This document shows positions 35,571 to 44,586 of a stretch of 64,000 bases of DNA, in pieces. The stretch covers positions 326,910 to 390,909 of the forward strand of contig CAMAFY010000001.1 in NCBI GenBank assembly GCA_945833885.1. The letters run 5' to 3'. The notes beneath the pieces are model-generated. The model did not search any database. It saw only the letters and a program-made list of their open reading frames with translations, and was not told the DNA's origin. Made by a program: the position numbers and the translations under genes. Within the stretch, counting starts at the first letter, position 1. Each line of letters opens with the position of its first letter. The stretch comes from an uncultured Bacteroidales bacterium. Its GTDB lineage: Bacteria > Bacteroidota > Bacteroidia > Bacteroidales > Bacteroidaceae.

Positions 35571-37925
35571 ATGCGTCGTAAATTCGTCACCATCCTTTGG
35601 AGTTCCTTTGTCCTTGTTGTCTTGCTTGCCGCACTTGGTGTTTATAGCATCAGTAAAGGATGGATAGGTTATATGCCTGACCTTGAGGAAATTCAGAGTC
35701 CTATCAGCAGGTATGCCTCGCAAGTTATTTCGGCCGATGGCAAACTTTTAGGTACATGGTCCAAAAACGAGAATCGTGTATTTACGGGTTATGACAGCAT
35801 TTCTCCCTGTGTATTTCAGGCGCTTATCGCTACAGAGGATGCCCGATTCTATGAGCATTCAGGTATCGACATCATCGCTTTAGGGCGTGCGGTCGTCAAA
35901 CGTGGTATTTTAGGTCGGAAGAATGCTGGAGGCGGTTCCACCATTACACAGCAGTTGGCCAAACAATTGTATTCAGAAACAGCAAGTTCCACCACCCAAA
36001 GACTTCTACAAAAGCCCATAGAATGGGTGATAGCCGTTGAGATAGAGCGTTATTATACAAAGGAAGAAATCATGACGCTTTACCTCAATTATTTCGATTT
36101 CCTACATAACGCCGTGGGAATAAAGACCGCCGCAAACGTGTATTTCGGCAAGACTCCCAAAGAACTCCAGATCAACGAGGCCGCCATGCTTATCGGCATG
36201 TGCAAGAACCCCTCGTATTTCAATCCTGTACGCAACCCGGAACGTTGCAAGGCGCGCCGCAATATTGTTTTGGAGCAAATGGTAAAAGCCGGCTATATCA
36301 GCGACACCGAGTGCGACAGTCTATCCCAGGAAGATCTCCATCTTAACTTCCATCGTGTTGACCATAAAGAGGGTTCTGCCACTTATCTCAGAGAGTATCT
36401 TCGGCAGATTATGATGGCAAAACGACCAGACCGAAGCAATTACCGCGAGTGGCAATTACAGCAATTCTACGTGGATTCCCTGGCATGGGAGAACGACGCC
36501 TTATATGGATGGTGCAATAAGAACCGCAAAAAGGACGGATCTACGTATGACATTTACACGGACGGACTGAAAGTATATACCACGATTGACTCCCGTATGC
36601 AACGTTATGCCGAAGAGAGTGTGTATGGGTATGTGGCATTGGAACTCCAACCTGCATTCAACCGTCAACGACAGACATCGCCCAATTTCCCCTATTCCAC
36701 CAATTTATCTACTGCTGACATCAACCGTATTTTGCAGCGTAATATGCGGCAGACTGACCGCTATCGACATCTGAAAGCCGAAGGTATGGATGAAGAAGAT
36801 ATTTTCAAAACCTTCAATCAACCAGTTCCGATGACAGTGTTCAGTTATCACGGTGATGTCGACACAACCATGACCCCGCTCGATTCTATAAGATATTACA
36901 AATCATTTCTACGCTCAGGACTTGTCAGCATTGACCCGGCAAACGGACATGTAAAGGCGTATGTCGGCGGACTGAATTACGCACATTTCCAGTATGACAT
37001 GGCCATGCAAGGACGTCGTCAGGTAGGTTCTACCATGAAACCGTTCGTATATGCTTTGGCTATGGAGGAAGGATATACCCCTAATGATTATATTGCCAAT
37101 GTACATAGAACGTACTACGTGTCAGGACAACCTTGGGCGCCACGCAATGGCAGCCATGCCCGTTATGGCCAAATGGTAACATTGAAATGGGGACTCTCGC
37201 AGTCGAACAACTGGGTAACGGCAGGTCTGATGTTTCAGGTTGATCCTACCGGCAACAAACTTAAGCGATATCTTGGAAATTTCGGTGTCACTAATCGCGA
37301 CATTCACCCATCAATATCCCTCTGTCTTGGAACATGTGACATCACAGTTGCCGAAATGGCATCAGCCTATACTGCGTTTGCCAACCGTGGTATGCGTTGC
37401 GCGCCGTTGCTCGTCACAAGAATTGAAGATAACGAAGGCAACATCGTAGCAGAATTTACCCCACGCATGAACGAGGTGATATCAGAGCAAACAAGCCTTT
37501 ACATGATTGACATGTTGCGTGCGGTCATTGACCAAGGAACCGGTCGTAGGCTACGTTTCAAGTATCAACTCGATGGTCCTATTGCAGGAAAGACGGGAAC
37601 AACCAACAATAATTCCGATGGTTGGTTCGTCGGATTTGTACCCCGCTTGGTTACTGCCTGCTGGGTTGGTGGTGAAGATCGCGATATTCACTTCAACAGT
37701 ATGAGTCTGGGCCAGGGAGCGTCATCAGCCCTCCCAGTTTGGGCCTATTATATGAAGAAGGTTTATCGGACAAAGGCACTCGGTTATGACCCAAACGAAG
37801 ACTTTGTCATGAATATTGACAGCACTTCCATTGCAGGTGAAGGTGTACAAATTGGAGGTGGCGTGGATGACACAGATGTGTCTCTGACACCGCCGGAAGG
37901 CACAACTGAAGACGTCTTTGACTGA
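35571..37925 (+). CDS. Class A penicillin-binding protein (PBP1A-like)
   Basis: 784-residue bifunctional peptidoglycan synthase anchored by one N-terminal membrane helix (about 5-28). The GT51 transglycosylase domain has Glu89 in ATEDARFYEHSGID and the GGSTITQQLAK motif. The transpeptidase domain has the SxxK serine at Ser487 (GSTMKPF), an SxN motif SQSN and KTGTTNN beginning at Lys674. It polymerises and cross-links glycan in the periplasm. It starts 129 bp after prs and may be read through from it. The C-terminus is an acidic low-complexity tail. Confidence 0.95.
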   Translation: MRRKFVTILWSSFVLVVLLAALGVYSISKGWIGYMPDLEEIQSPISRYASQVISADGKLLGTWSKNENRVFTGYDSISPCVFQALIATEDARFYEHSGIDIIALGRAVVKRGILGRKNAGGGSTITQQLAKQLYSETASSTTQRLLQKPIEWVIAVEIERYYTKEEIMTLYLNYFDFLHNAVGIKTAANVYFGKTPKELQINEAAMLIGMCKNPSYFNPVRNPERCKARRNIVLEQMVKAGYISDTECDSLSQEDLHLNFHRVDHKEGSATYLREYLRQIMMAKRPDRSNYREWQLQQFYVDSLAWENDALYGWCNKNRKKDGSTYDIYTDGLKVYTTIDSRMQRYAEESVYGYVALELQPAFNRQRQTSPNFPYSTNLSTADINRILQRNMRQTDRYRHLKAEGMDEEDIFKTFNQPVPMTVFSYHGDVDTTMTPLDSIRYYKSFLRSGLVSIDPANGHVKAYVGGLNYAHFQYDMAMQGRRQVGSTMKPFVYALAMEEGYTPNDYIANVHRTYYVSGQPWAPRNGSHARYGQMVTLKWGLSQSNNWVTAGLMFQVDPTGNKLKRYLGNFGVTNRDIHPSISLCLGTCDITVAEMASAYTAFANRGMRCAPLLVTRIEDNEGNIVAEFTPRMNEVISEQTSLYMIDMLRAVIDQGTGRRLRFKYQLDGPIAGKTGTTNNNSDGWFVGFVPRLVTACWVGGEDRDIHFNSMSLGQGASSALPVWAYYMKKVYRTKALGYDPNEDFVMNIDSTSIAGEGVQIGGGVDDTDVSLTPPEGTTEDVFD

Positions 37926-38039
37926 CCATCTAACCAGAGACCTTTTTAGAATCTTACATATCTATCATTCTAATTTGAAAACAGTCAGGCAACAACCGAC
38001 GCTTAACAGGAAGTTTTCATTATAAAAATGTCCAATCCC

Positions 38040-38819
38040 ATGAAATTTATTGCTATAATACCTGCAAGATATGCCTCTACCCGCTTTCCCGCAAAGCCCT
38101 TAGCCCTTCTAAGAGGGAAGCCAATTATTGAACATGTCTACGAAAAAGTCAACGCCGTCATTTCGGACACCTTTGTAGCAACAGACGACCGACGAATACT
38201 TGATGCAGTGAACGCCTTTGGAGGAAAGGCAATCTTAACCTCAAGCAATCATCGTTCAGGAACAGACCGTTGCGAAGAAGCCGCTGAAAAATGCGGAATT
38301 CAGGGTGATGTCATTATCAACGTGCAAGGGGATGAACCCTTTATCCACCCTACTCAGTTGCAGAGTGTTATGGAGTGTTTTGAGAATCCTGACACCGATA
38401 TCGCCACTCTCGTCAAACCGTTCGATGAAAACGCAGATATCAGCGCACTTCGCAACCCGAATTCTCCAAAAGTCGTGATTGGCAACAACAACCAGGCTCT
38501 TTATTTCTCACGAAGTATCATCCCTTATCTACGTGGTGTGGATGAAAAGGAATGGCTGAAACATCATACCTTTTACAAACATATCGGTTTATATGCATAC
38601 CGTCGTGAAGTTCTAAAGAACATCACATCTCTGCCTGCGGGAATGCTCGAACAGGCTGAAAGTTTAGAACAATTACGCTGGTTAGAAGCAGGATTACACA
38701 TCACTGTTGGGTATACTGAAATTGAAACCATTGGCATTGACACCCCCGAAGATTTACAACGTGCCGAGGAGTTTTTGAGAAAAAAACAGACTTTTCTTGG
38801 TGAAACGGCAAATTTGTAA
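38040..38819 (+). CDS. kdsB: 3-deoxy-manno-octulosonate cytidylyltransferase
   Basis: Activates Kdo as CMP-Kdo for lipid A-core assembly. About 259 residues. The N-terminal nucleotide loop IIPARYASTRFPAKPLA is diagnostic, followed by VATDDRRI, INVQGDEPFI and HIGLYAYRREVL. ATG 38040 matches the family start (MKFIAIIPARYAS); another ATG lies 12 bases upstream. Together with kdsC it shows an LPS-type envelope. It is 114 bp after the PBP gene, same strand. Confidence 0.95.
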   Translation: MKFIAIIPARYASTRFPAKPLALLRGKPIIEHVYEKVNAVISDTFVATDDRRILDAVNAFGGKAILTSSNHRSGTDRCEEAAEKCGIQGDVIINVQGDEPFIHPTQLQSVMECFENPDTDIATLVKPFDENADISALRNPNSPKVVIGNNNQALYFSRSIIPYLRGVDEKEWLKHHTFYKHIGLYAYRREVLKNITSLPAGMLEQAESLEQLRWLEAGLHITVGYTEIETIGIDTPEDLQRAEEFLRKKQTFLGETANL

Positions 38820-39029
38820 TAAATTTGCACAAGATAATATGGTGAGGATAGCCAACAAGACGATGTTTAGGTAAAACATATATCTAAGTTCTATAAAACC
38901 TTTTTATCGGACACGAATCAAATGGCACTTGCTCATGACATGATTTGGCAGGAAAATAGAGAATGAGGTCCTACTCTTTTTCTTTTCATCCTCACCAGAG
39001 ATTTAATTAGAATACACCCATAGCGTGAA

Positions 39030-40148
39030 ATGATACGAACAATAATATCAACTTTGACCTTTGCTACTCTTTCAACCTTCAGTCTTTCTGCTCAGAAACT
39101 GCAGGTTGGCAGTTATACATTTAAGGATGGAAGTGTCTATACCGGCGACATGACCAACAACAAGCCCAATGGAAAAGGACGCACACAGTTTGCCAATGGT
39201 GATGTATACGAAGGCTTTTATTTGAAAGGTAAGCGTAACGGTGATGGCCTTTTGATTCTTGCTGATGGTGAAAAATACCAAGGTTCATGGTTCAATGACC
39301 AGCAACATGGAAAAGGTACTTATTATTTCCTTAACAATAACCGCTATGAAGGCCTTTGGTACCGTAATCAGAAAGAAGGTAAAGGCACGATGTATTATTA
39401 CAACGGAGACGTGTACACAGGAGAGTGGAAAGCCGACAAACGTAATGGGGAAGGCACATACACCTATATCTCCGGTGCCTACTACAAGGGGCATTGGGTC
39501 GACGATAAAAAACAAGGAAAAGGCGTGTTTGATTGGCATGACAATTCGAAATATGAAGGGAATTGGGCAGACAACATGCGCAACGGATACGGCACTTTCT
39601 ATTATGCCGACGGAGATGTCTACTCCGGAGAATGGCGTGATGACAACCAACATGGAAAAGGAATCTACAAATTCCGCAATGGTGATGTCTATGAAGGACA
39701 GTATCAGGCAGGTGCAAGAACCGGAGAAGGTGTCTTTACATTTGCCAATGGTAACAAATATGTAGGGCATTTTGTGGACGGAGAACAATCTGGCCGAGGT
39801 GTCTTCACATGGAAAGGTACTGCCACATATAACGGAGAATGGTTGCATAATAAGCCCCATGGAATAGGAGTATATAAGACAAAAGCCGGAGACGAATACA
39901 ACGGAGAATGGGTCAATGGTCTTATGGATGGTGAGGGAATTCTACGTTCTGCAAATGGGGACAAGTATAAAGGTCGATTCAAACAAGGCTTGAAACATGG
40001 CAAATGTATTGAAATCCTTGCTGATGGTACACGATTTGAAGGAACCTATAAGGATGGGGAACGTGATGGGAAATTTGTAGAATACGATAAAAACGGCAAC
40101 AAAATCGCATCGGGAAAATACATCAACGGGAGAAAAGAAACAAAATAA
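39030..40148 (+). CDS. Exported MORN-repeat protein
   Basis: 372 residues. A signal peptide (MIRTIISTLTFATLSTFSLSAQ) is followed by about 14 consecutive 23-residue MORN repeats (for example NGDVYEGFYLKGKRNGDG and NGNKYVGHFVDGEQSGRG) and one degenerate terminal repeat ending in a basic GRKETK. MORN repeats form elongated beta-hairpin arrays and often mediate protein or lipid contact; here the location would be periplasm or surface. There is no enzymatic domain. It stands alone between 210 bp and 282 bp of non-coding DNA. The repeats make several other frames appear open; those are artefacts of base periodicity. Confidence 0.9.
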   Translation: MIRTIISTLTFATLSTFSLSAQKLQVGSYTFKDGSVYTGDMTNNKPNGKGRTQFANGDVYEGFYLKGKRNGDGLLILADGEKYQGSWFNDQQHGKGTYYFLNNNRYEGLWYRNQKEGKGTMYYYNGDVYTGEWKADKRNGEGTYTYISGAYYKGHWVDDKKQGKGVFDWHDNSKYEGNWADNMRNGYGTFYYADGDVYSGEWRDDNQHGKGIYKFRNGDVYEGQYQAGARTGEGVFTFANGNKYVGHFVDGEQSGRGVFTWKGTATYNGEWLHNKPHGIGVYKTKAGDEYNGEWVNGLMDGEGILRSANGDKYKGRFKQGLKHGKCIEILADGTRFEGTYKDGERDGKFVEYDKNGNKIASGKYINGRKETK

Positions 40149-40430
40149 GGTTTACACAATCCTATCTAATGCCTCTTCCTTATTGGCAAATTAGCCCCAC
40201 AAAACAAGGATTTTACTTATTAAGAACAGCGTTCCACCTATATATAAATATATATTTATAATCGGGGGCATTGTAAATTCCTGCCATCTTTTCCATATAA
40301 AAGTGTCTAATCACTAACAAACATACATTGGAATCTGTCTGCATTATGTCTCTTTTACAGATTTTGCATCATCTTCCACACTTGTAGTTGTAAGCATAAC
40401 CTCTATGCACAAAACCTAATCACCAATACT

Positions 40431-42518
40431 ATGGCAAAAAAGACCATTAAGAAGGCTGCGCCTAAGAAGACAGCCAAACTCAAAATCGTTAAAAAAGACG
40501 CTTGGCTTGAGCCTTATAACGATGCCATTCAAGGACGTTTCGACTATGCCAAGCGCAAGATGGAGGAACTTTCTAACGGCAAAACCCTTAAGGATTTTGC
40601 GAGTGGTCACCTCTATTTTGGACTGCATCGCACAGCACGTCATTGGGTACTACGCGAATGGGCACCAAATGCTACGAAGATTTATCTGATTGGACAGTGT
40701 AATGATTGGAAAGAACAGCCCGAGTATGAGTTTAAGCGACTTGGTGACAGTGGAAATTGGGAATTGAAACTTCCGTCAAAAGCCCTTCACCATGGTGACC
40801 TTTACAAACTTTCTGTTCATTGGAACGGCGGACAGGGGGAGCGAATTCCCGCATATTGCACGCGAGCCGTACAGGATGAAACTACACATATCTTCTCCGC
40901 ACAGGTATGGGCTCCTGAACATCCCTACGAATTTAAAACTAAAAAATTCAAGGTTAACAAGGATCCGCTCCTTATTTATGAGTGCCATGTAGGTATGTCG
41001 CAGGATGCTGAAAAAGTTGGTACATACAACGAATTTCGGGAAAACGTCTTACCACGCATCGTAAAGGATGGTTATAACTGCATTCAGGTAATGGCCATTC
41101 AGGAACATCCCTATTATGGTTCTTTTGGATACCATGTAAGTTCTTTCTTTGCTGCAAGTAGCCGTTGCGGCACCCCCGACGAACTTAAGGCGCTCATTGA
41201 TGCCGCTCACGAGCAAGGTATAGCAGTAATTATGGACCTTGTTCAGAGTCATGCTGTGAAGAACGAGAACGAAGGTCTTGGTAATTTCGCTGGAGATCCC
41301 TGCCAGTATTTCTGTCAAGGAGATCGTCGAGAGCATCCAGCATGGGATAGTCTTTGCTTTGATTACGGAAAGAATGAAGTCATCCATTTCCTCCTTTCAA
41401 ATTGCAGATTTTGGTTAGAGGAATATAACTTCGATGGTTTCCGCTTCGATGGTGTGACTTCTATGCTTTATTATAGTCATGGTCTTGGTCAGGCTTTTGG
41501 AGGATACGGAGATTATTACAATGGAAGTCAGGACGTCGACGCCATTTGCTATCTGACTCTTGCCAATGAACTCATTCATGAGGTCAATCCTCAAGCCATC
41601 ACCATTGCTGAGGAAGTTTCCGGAATGCCCGGACTTGCCCTCCCCTTTAAGGATGGCGGCATGGGATTTGATTATCGTATGGCTATGAATGTTCCGGACT
41701 ATTGGATTAAGACCATTAAAGAACTTAAGGATGAAGATTGGAAGCCATCAAGTATTTTCTGGGAACTTACCAACCGCCGTGCCGATGAGGCTACCATATC
41801 TTACGCAGAAAGTCATGACCAGGCTCTTGTAGGTGATAAAACCATTGTTTTCCGTTTGATTGACGCAGACATGTATTGGCACTTTAAGAAAGGTGATGAA
41901 AACTTTATGGCACACCGCGGAATCGCGCTCCATAAGATGATTCGATTGGTCACCGCCTCTACAATAAATGGTGGTTACCTCAACTTTATGGGTAACGAAT
42001 TCGGTCATCCTGAATGGATAGACTTCCCCAGAGAAGGTAACGGATGGAGTTACAAATATGCCAGAAGACAATGGAATCTTGTGGACAATAAGGAACTCTG
42101 CTATCATTATCTCGGGGATTTCGACGAAGCAATGATAAAACTTATCCGCGACGTCAAGAAGTTCCAGAAATACCCAGTTCAGGAAATTTGGCATAATGAT
42201 GGCGACCAAGTGCTTGCCTACTCCCGTGGTGATCTCATCTTCTTCTTCAATTTCTCTCCCAACCGTTCGTTCACAGACTATGGATTTATGGTGCCTCAAG
42301 GTGATTATTCCGTCGTTCTTAACACAGACGACAAGGCTTTCGGTGGTTTTGGACTGAATGATGACAGCGTAAAGCACTTCACAATGTTCGATCCACTCCT
42401 TGCCCGAGACGGCAAAGGATGGCTTAAACTTTATCTGCCTGCACGCTCTGCCATGGTGCTGAGAAAGAATGTTCCAGAGGAAGAATGCAAGGCCAAGAAG
42501 ACTGCTTGCAAGAAGTAG
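40431..42518 (+). CDS. glgB: 1,4-alpha-glucan branching enzyme (eukaryote-like GH13_8 type)
   Basis: Introduces alpha-1,6 branches into glycogen. 695 residues: a lysine-rich N-terminus, a CBM48 domain (FGLHRTARHWVLREWAPNATKIYLIGQ), a GH13 barrel and a C-terminal beta domain. Catalytic residues by motif are Asp340 (FRFDGVTSMLYYSHG), Glu394 (TIAEEVSGMPG) and Asp463 (ESHDQAL). The TSMLYYSHG and EEVSGMP strings resemble animal and plant branching enzymes more than E. coli GlgB. It leads a tight five-gene run; the next gene starts 8 bp later. Confidence 0.93.
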   Translation: MAKKTIKKAAPKKTAKLKIVKKDAWLEPYNDAIQGRFDYAKRKMEELSNGKTLKDFASGHLYFGLHRTARHWVLREWAPNATKIYLIGQCNDWKEQPEYEFKRLGDSGNWELKLPSKALHHGDLYKLSVHWNGGQGERIPAYCTRAVQDETTHIFSAQVWAPEHPYEFKTKKFKVNKDPLLIYECHVGMSQDAEKVGTYNEFRENVLPRIVKDGYNCIQVMAIQEHPYYGSFGYHVSSFFAASSRCGTPDELKALIDAAHEQGIAVIMDLVQSHAVKNENEGLGNFAGDPCQYFCQGDRREHPAWDSLCFDYGKNEVIHFLLSNCRFWLEEYNFDGFRFDGVTSMLYYSHGLGQAFGGYGDYYNGSQDVDAICYLTLANELIHEVNPQAITIAEEVSGMPGLALPFKDGGMGFDYRMAMNVPDYWIKTIKELKDEDWKPSSIFWELTNRRADEATISYAESHDQALVGDKTIVFRLIDADMYWHFKKGDENFMAHRGIALHKMIRLVTASTINGGYLNFMGNEFGHPEWIDFPREGNGWSYKYARRQWNLVDNKELCYHYLGDFDEAMIKLIRDVKKFQKYPVQEIWHNDGDQVLAYSRGDLIFFFNFSPNRSFTDYGFMVPQGDYSVVLNTDDKAFGGFGLNDDSVKHFTMFDPLLARDGKGWLKLYLPARSAMVLRKNVPEEECKAKKTACKK

Positions 42519-42525
42519 AAACTAA

Positions 42526-43410
42526 ATGACAAACTTTCAAAAGCATAAATTAAACAATCTCCGAAGAGCACGTTTTATTGAAACTGTGCTCTTCGGAGCA
42601 TTTGCATACCTTTACACCAGTGTTTTACAAGGAGAGCGATTACTTGCCATTCTACGAAATTACGCAAACAATGCGAAAAATATAGAGCAGATTTTAAACA
42701 TAGAGCCGTGGCACATAGGTTTAGTCGCCATGACTTGTACCATGCTAATTACTGCAATCTTTCTCAAGTATTTGCCGCCTCCTCATTCTGAGAAAAGACC
42801 GCTGTGGAAAACCTTATCCGGCATTTTTATCGTTATCTTTTTCTTTTGCCTGTTGACAAGTCCAAATGAGGAGAATACCATAGAGCAAAAAATGGAACGA
42901 CAGATTCTGCAAGGGAAATATGAAGATGCTTTGAAAACCGGTGCCACACGTGAAAATCCATCCATAAAGATTCTTGAAGCCCGCATTACGGCTCTTGAGC
43001 AATTAAGCATTCTCAATGAGGATTTTTTCCTTTATCCTATTGGGAATCATATCCCTATTCCGTTTCCCGGCACCAGCAATTCAGAGTCCTCTGCAAGAAA
43101 GCATTTAGAATATCTTCTTTCCCGCAACCTACCAAAATTAGGAGAGGCGTGTAAAACATATCCACGAGACTCTCTTCAACGTGCTGAAAAGGAGGCTCTT
43201 GTGCTCTATGCTCATACATGGATTCATCCAAGTTTTGTTTATACAGATACCGCTATAGAAACAAACTATAAAGATTTCCATAACTTTCGACATAAAATAC
43301 GAAAGACCTATCAGGGTAAAAAGAATCATTTGGTAATGGAAGCAAATGTTTTAAAAGAGGCATACGGACAAACTTATTGGTACTATTTTTATTATGGACA
43401 ACATAGATAA
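42526..43410 (+). CDS. Membrane protein of unknown function
   Basis: 294 residues. Three hydrophobic segments are visible near 18-34 (IETVLFGAFAYLYTSVL), 64-82 (IGLVAMTCTMLITAIFL) and 93-111 (TLSGIFIVIFFFCLLTS). A soluble, mostly helical region of about 180 residues follows, with YEDALKTGATRENPSIKILEARITALEQL hinting at helical-repeat packing and a conserved-looking PFPGTSNSESSARKHLEYLLSRNLPKLGE. I do not recognise the family with certainty; it may correspond to a C-terminal module of Bacteroidetes DUF6057-like proteins. It overlaps the next gene by 17 bp. Confidence 0.7.
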   Translation: MTNFQKHKLNNLRRARFIETVLFGAFAYLYTSVLQGERLLAILRNYANNAKNIEQILNIEPWHIGLVAMTCTMLITAIFLKYLPPPHSEKRPLWKTLSGIFIVIFFFCLLTSPNEENTIEQKMERQILQGKYEDALKTGATRENPSIKILEARITALEQLSILNEDFFLYPIGNHIPIPFPGTSNSESSARKHLEYLLSRNLPKLGEACKTYPRDSLQRAEKEALVLYAHTWIHPSFVYTDTAIETNYKDFHNFRHKIRKTYQGKKNHLVMEANVLKEAYGQTYWYYFYYGQHR

Positions 43411-43921
43411 TCATCTATTTAGACGTGATGTGCTGGATTTTGTTAGTACAGCCACCCAGTTTTGCATCTATCTGGAACAGTGTAACGGGGAGGAACGGGG
43501 AGAATTTTCTCGGAATATGCAACAAATGCTTCCGGTTCTATATTTTCGGGCAATATCTTTGACCGAAGTTGAGGAGTATTTCGGATATGTCCAAAGTATC
43601 GTAACCGAACAGGATTATGAATTTGTTCGAAGCAATATAGCCGCTATTATGCGTGAAAACGACGATTATCTCGATGTATATAGTCCTGACTACTCTTTTT
43701 CCGAGACTCCAATTGTTGCAACCATCAGCGAATCTTTGACAGATTGCTACCAGTCACTTCGAAATATGGTAGAGACATTCCGGCAGGAAAATGAAGAAGC
43801 CATGCAGGTAACTCTCTTCGAATGCTTACAGGATTTTTCAGAGAATTGGGGATTACGTCTCTTAGGTGCCTTAACTGCAATCCACCAAATCCTATCTTAT
43901 GGACACGTTGACGAACTTTAA
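43394..43921 (+). CDS. DUF5063-like protein
   Basis: 175 residues, all-helical and acidic, with no signal or membrane segment. The pattern (LDFVSTATQFCIYLEQC near the N-terminus, LPVLYFRAISLTEVEEYFGYV, FSENWGLRLLGALTAIHQIL at the end) fits the DUF5063 family, for which no function is established. In Bacteroidales it is commonly located just before a DEDDy exonuclease and an RlmI-type methyltransferase, as here, so a role in RNA metabolism is a guess from context. It overlaps the preceding gene by 17 bp and ends 11 bp before the exonuclease. Confidence 0.75.
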   Translation: MDNIDNHLFRRDVLDFVSTATQFCIYLEQCNGEERGEFSRNMQQMLPVLYFRAISLTEVEEYFGYVQSIVTEQDYEFVRSNIAAIMRENDDYLDVYSPDYSFSETPIVATISESLTDCYQSLRNMVETFRQENEEAMQVTLFECLQDFSENWGLRLLGALTAIHQILSYGHVDEL

Positions 43922-43932
43922 TTTCGTTTTCC

Positions 43933-44586
43933 ATGAATAAAATCTTCATAAAAACAGAAAAAGCATACATTACAAATCTTGAACGCTATGCCTTTGAAGG
44001 GCAAATTGAAGTAATTAATAGCGAAAAAGAGGCTCTAAAAATTGTTGAATATCTACGAAAATGTAGATTGATAGGTATTGATACCGAAACAAAACCTTCT
44101 TTTAAACGAGGTGTTCAACATCTCGTGTCCCTTCTACAAATAGCAACGGAAGACAACATTTGTTTTCTTTTCAGGTTGAATTATATGGGTTTCCCAACGT
44201 GTCTGAAATCCGTTTTAGAAGACCCTTCTATACACAAAGTAGGGCTATCATTGCACGATGATTTCCGATGTTTATCGTTCAGGGATGCAAACTTTCATCC
44301 AGCAGGATACACTGATATTCAGCACATTGCCTCAGGTATGGGGATACAAGACCTCAGTCTGCAAAAACTTTATGCAAATATCTTTGGGCAGCGTATTTCA
44401 AAAAACGCTCAACTTTCTAATTGGGAAACAAACGAACTTGACGAAAAGCAACGTATTTATGCTGCAACCGATGCTGCTGCCTGCATAAAACTTTATAAGA
44501 AAATGAATCAACTTCATCTCTCCGGAGACTACCAACTTATACCTTGTCCGACTCATGATGAAGAAATAAACAAAGACATTCTATGA
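43933..44586 (+). CDS. DEDDy-type 3'-5' exonuclease (RNase D-like)
   Basis: 217 residues containing only the exonuclease domain. Exo I is IGIDTETKP (Asp and Glu metal ligands), Exo II is LSLHDDFRCL and Exo III is YAATDAAACIKLY, whose Tyr and Asp define the DEDDy class. The KNAQLSNWET segment is typical of RNase D/WRN-like exonucleases. No HRDC domain is present, so the substrate (tRNA, rRNA or DNA ends) cannot be fixed. It overlaps the downstream methyltransferase gene by 4 bp (ATGA). Confidence 0.9.
   Translation: MNKIFIKTEKAYITNLERYAFEGQIEVINSEKEALKIVEYLRKCRLIGIDTETKPSFKRGVQHLVSLLQIATEDNICFLFRLNYMGFPTCLKSVLEDPSIHKVGLSLHDDFRCLSFRDANFHPAGYTDIQHIASGMGIQDLSLQKLYANIFGQRISKNAQLSNWETNELDEKQRIYAATDAAACIKLYKKMNQLHLSGDYQLIPCPTHDEEINKDIL

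Noticed and set aside
39259..40003. Several long open frames on both strands within the MORN gene
   Set aside because: The 69-base nucleotide periodicity of MORN repeats keeps other frames open; none has a family resemblance.
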